From positions 1 to 64,000 of the forward strand of contig CAZTJA010000003.1 of assembly GCA_964613745.1 (NCBI GenBank): a stretch of 64,000 nucleotides of DNA, given 5' to 3'. Shown here one piece after another: positions 63,662 through 64,000 of this stretch. The stretch comes from CAZTJA01 sp964613745. GTDB lineage: Bacteria; Desulfobacterota; Desulfomonilia; Desulfomonilales; Desulfomonilaceae. A program made the position numbers and the translations under genes. The notes under the pieces were generated by a model, which saw only the letters and a program-made list of their open reading frames with translations, had not been told where the DNA came from and did no database searches. Each line of letters opens with the position of its first letter. The first letter of the stretch is position 1.

Positions 63662-64000
63662 ATGGATGTTAAAGATGTGATCGACAAGGCGGAGTTGCTT
63701 GACCGAGTAGGTGGGGATCTCGAGTTGCTGGGAGAGGTGATCGACATATTTCTTGAAGACTGCCCCCGGTCTGTTCTTGAGTTACGCAGTGCAGCCGAAA
63801 CCCTGAATTGGGAGCAGATCCATCGTTCGGCTCACGCCATAAAAGGTTCAGTTGCTAATTTCTCGGCAAAAAAAGCAGCAATTTTGGCTGCAAGATTGGA
63901 ATCCGTAGGGACTGATCATGATGGAGCATCCGTTACAACCGCGATGAACGAATTGGAAATTGAATTAAATTTCGTTTGTGCCGCCCTGCAAAAGCTAAAA
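63662..64000 (+). CDS. HPt-domain protein, cut by the window end
   Basis: At least 113 residues of a histidine phosphotransfer protein. The phospho-acceptor histidine is in RSAHAIKGSVANFSA near residue 57, set in a helical bundle (LGGDLELLGEVIDIFLEDCPRSV style pattern upstream). HPt proteins pass phosphate from hybrid kinases to response regulators. No stop codon is reached, so the C-terminus is outside the window. An ATG 12 bases earlier is also possible. No kinase is adjacent within the window. Confidence 0.85.
   Translation, partial: MDVKDVIDKAELLDRVGGDLELLGEVIDIFLEDCPRSVLELRSAAETLNWEQIHRSAHAIKGSVANFSAKKAAILAARLESVGTDHDGASVTTAMNELEIELNFVCAALQKLK

Noticed and set aside
1..64000. CRISPR arrays, insertion sequences or prophage genes
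   Set aside because: No repeated spacer pattern, transposase, integrase or phage structural protein was seen; gene content is chromosomal throughout.

Overview
This 64-kb window reads as ordinary chromosome from an anaerobic, Gram-negative bacterium of the Desulfobacterota (former Deltaproteobacteria). The grounds are a siroheme-decarboxylase subunit (AhbB) beside HemL, which points to the alternative heme route of sulfate reducers; SelA; a giant BadF/HgdB-type dehydratase-activase protein; an ATP synthase cluster with paired b and b' stalk genes but no a or c genes beside it; outer-membrane barrel proteins with signal peptides; and sigma-54 regulation. A Desulfomonile- or Syntrophobacter-like host fits, but that is inference. 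No rRNA, convincing tRNA, insertion sequence, phage gene or CRISPR array was seen. The sequence contains one run of 100 N.

Layout. 0.2-9.3 kb: a CorC/HlyC-type membrane protein and PpiD on the minus strand, divergent from the rod-shape operon mreB-mreC-mreD-mrdA-rodA. rodA is interrupted by a scaffold gap whose flanks are an exact 55-bp duplicate; collapsing it restores one intact frame. 9.4-16.2 kb: a bactofilin and the ATP synthase operon (b', b, delta, alpha, gamma, beta, epsilon) with a clear terminator. 16.2-20.4 kb: a TPR protein, an M24 peptidase, EF-P and a large unrecognised protein. 20.4-31 kb: mostly minus strand, with a TPR protein, a Rossmann/cysteine protein coupled to prmC, an unknown basic protein, queA, two small membrane protein families, birA and valS; a plus-strand ATP-grasp acyl-CoA synthetase subunit lies among them.

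31-42.6 kb: an outer-membrane barrel protein, a small secreted basic protein, the 1,427-residue activase/dehydratase fusion, a divergent DtxR-type metal regulator, mtaB, a secreted PsbP/DcrB-like protein with selA, and two small envelope proteins. 43-51.8 kb: a hybrid histidine kinase and a sigma-54 response regulator, a porin-like protein divergent from a major-royal-jelly/yellow-family protein, and an RluD-type pseudouridine synthase. 51.8-64 kb: ahbB-hemL, a nucleoside-phosphorylase-like protein, a membrane protein preceded by a candidate structured RNA, an MFS exporter, a periplasmic HtrA-like protease, DUF502, an MBL-fold hydrolase, gltX, a glutamate dehydrogenase and the start of an HPt protein cut by the window end.

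The gene groups cover cell-shape and wall synthesis, energy conservation, tRNA modification and charging, heme and selenocysteine biosynthesis, and envelope proteins. I did not find a clearly new multi-gene defence or mobile system. The less-explained signals are two candidate small or leader RNAs (about 25.3 kb and 54.5 kb), several palindromic sites upstream of regulated genes, and a few unrecognised proteins.
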